Source: Ptiloglossa arizonensis
Taxonomy: Eukaryota > Arthropoda > Insecta > Hymenoptera > Colletidae
NCBI RefSeq assembly: GCF_051014685.1
Contig: NW_027478399.1
Span: forward strand, 620,001-684,000
Direction of reading: 5' to 3'
DNA length: 64,000 bases
Under the pieces are notes generated by a model that saw nothing but the letters and a program-made list of their open reading frames with translations, did not search any database and was not told where the DNA came from. Both the position numbers and the translations under genes were made by a program. Below, piece after piece: positions 63,101 to 64,000 of this stretch (its first letter is position 1; each line of letters starts with the position of its first letter).

Positions 63101-64000
63101 TAGTTATTGGTTTCGGGAATCAGACTTGCGAAAATTTTGATGGTTGCACAACCATTCCTCAACTTCAAACTCCCATATCTCGCGAACGAATTGACGAACT
63201 CGACAAATTCTTATTGCATCTGAAAGCAGAAACTCGCCCGATTACAGCGGTGTGTGTATTTTTGCCCTAGGCCATAGTAGTTATTGGTTTCGAGTATCAG
63301 ACTTGCGAAAATTTTGACGGTTTCTCAACCATTCCTTAATTTCAAACTCCCATATCTCGCGAACGGATTGACGAACTCGAGAAATTCCTGTTGCATCTGA
63401 AAGTAGAAACTCGCCCCATTACAATGGTGTGTGTACTTTTCCCCTAGACCATTCCAGTTATTGGTTTCGAGTATCAGACCAGCGAAATTTTTGATGGTTT
63501 CTCGAACATTCCTAAACTTCAAACTCCCATATCTCGCGAACGGATTGACGAACTCGAGAAATTCCTGTTTCATCTGAAAGTAGAAACTCGCCCGATTACA
63601 ACGGTATGTGTATTTTCCCCTAGGCCATTGTAGATATTGGTTTCGAATATCAGACGTTCGAAAATTTTGATGGTTTGTCAAACATTCCTAAACTTCAAAC
63701 TCCCATATCTCGCGAACGAATTGACGAACTCGAGAAATTCTTGTTGCATCTGAAAGCAGAAATTCGCCGGATTACAGCGGTATGTGTATTTTTGCCCTAG
63801 GCCATAGTAGTTATTGGTTTCGAGTATCAGACTTGCGAAAATATTGATGGTTTCTCAACCATTCCTTAATTTCAAACTCCCATATCTCGCGAACGGATTG
63901 ACGAACTTGCGAAGTTCCTGTTGCTTCTGAAAGTAGAAACTCGCCCCATTACAATGGTGTGTGTACTTTTCCCCTAACCCATAGTAGTTATGGGTTTCGA
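60191..64000 (+). repeat. Finely shuffled right-end mosaic of monomers
   Basis: Monomer types from across the window follow one another with no HOR period. Several monomers are visibly chimeric: GCGCACGG joined to ATGGACG at about 60,710, TTCTTGTTGCATC joined to TAACAGCAG at about 60,915, and GAATTGACG joined to TGCTTCTGAGGG at about 61,440. A pair near 62.97-63.24 kb has GGTTGCACAACC, the variant typical of 1.4-6.4 kb. One-bp insertions occur in ATGGTGGTGTG near 60,060 and TCAAAACTCCC near 60,510. The window ends in the middle of a hairpin-class monomer. Confidence 0.82.

Larger units (their letters stand above)
1..64000 (+). repeat. 177-bp satellite DNA array, about 361 monomers, all head-to-tail
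   Basis: The same roughly 177-bp unit repeats from the first to the last base. A convenient landmark, GATTGACGA near the start of each unit, lies at 1, 3718, 5134, 6550, 19117, 23010, 27611 and 63896, all multiples of 177 apart within 1-4 bp. My consensus is 177 bp with 41 C and 33 G, contains CTCGAG, CCTAGG, TCGCGA and AAAATTTT, and has about 10 CpG. Most monomers differ by a few to about 20 substitutions and occasional 1-bp indels. I saw no monomer in reverse orientation and no non-satellite insertion. Nucleosome-scale length and HOR organisation are known traits of centromeric and pericentromeric satellites; the centromere assignment is inference. The array continues beyond both edges. Confidence 0.98.

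Noticed and set aside
63325..63681. 118-codon minus-strand frame, the longest in the window
   Set aside because: It is two consecutive satellite periods joined because two stop variants happen to be adjacent (GTTTCTCGAAC and GTTTGTCAAAC). No independent coding evidence.
1..64000. CRISPR array or bacterial repeat locus
   Set aside because: Regular repeats could suggest CRISPR, but the whole 177-bp unit repeats with no unique spacers and no cas genes.
1..64000. Gene for a tandem-repeat protein
   Set aside because: Period is a multiple of three, but in each frame I inspected stops recur about once per monomer, and variation is not concentrated at third codon positions.
1..64000. Transposon, retroelement or telomere-repeat insertion
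   Set aside because: Reading through the window I found no break in the 177-bp phase larger than a few bp, no terminal repeats, no target-site duplication and no simple telomere-like run.

Overview
The whole 64 kb window is one uninterrupted head-to-tail array of a satellite DNA monomer of about 177 bp. About 361 monomers fit in the window, all in the same orientation, and both window edges cut the array. I found no gene, RNA gene, transposon insertion, unique spacer or inversion. The consensus monomer I assembled by eye is 177 bp, about 42% GC, with about 10 CpG where about 7.6 would be expected, so CpG is not depleted. It carries three palindromic hexamers (CTCGAG, CCTAGG, TCGCGA) and a central AAAATTTT. 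This is typical of centromeric or pericentromeric heterochromatin of a eukaryote. The lack of CpG depletion fits an invertebrate with little DNA methylation better than a heavily methylated vertebrate or plant, but I cannot name the species.

The array is a mosaic of higher-order repeats (HORs). By region: 1-7.9 kb, an 8-mer (1,416 bp) HOR with an 11-mer version; 7.9-9.2 kb, a first copy of a six-monomer-type cassette; 9.2-14.5 kb, a dimeric (354 bp) HOR that was itself duplicated as 11-mer and 6-mer blocks; 14.5-18.8 kb, short 1-, 2- and 3-monomer duplications; 18.8-23.0 kb, mixed copies of the left-end module and a new module; 23.0-32.4 kb, two copies of a 26/27-mer (4.6-4.8 kb); 32.2-34.3 kb, a 6-mer; 36.3-43.0 kb, a 20-mer (3,537 bp) with an internal 7-mer duplication; 47.8-54.3 kb, another 20-mer (3,541 bp); 56.5-60.2 kb, a 10-mer (1,771 bp); 60.2-64 kb, a finely shuffled mosaic.

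Nearly every rearrangement is a whole number of monomers. The same landmark at base 1 and base 63,896 is 361 x 177 bp apart less 2 bp. Chimeric monomers, a bounded conversion-like tract and private variants shared over tens of kilobases show how the array evolves by unequal exchange and conversion.

The most interesting signals are two monomer classes in which linked substitutions turn an imperfect inverted repeat into a perfect hairpin (31 and 8 copies), and a CENP-B-box-like motif on the minus strand: 8 of 9 core bases in the consensus, all 9 in eleven monomers. Open reading frames in the window are by-products of a monomer length divisible by three and are not annotated as genes.
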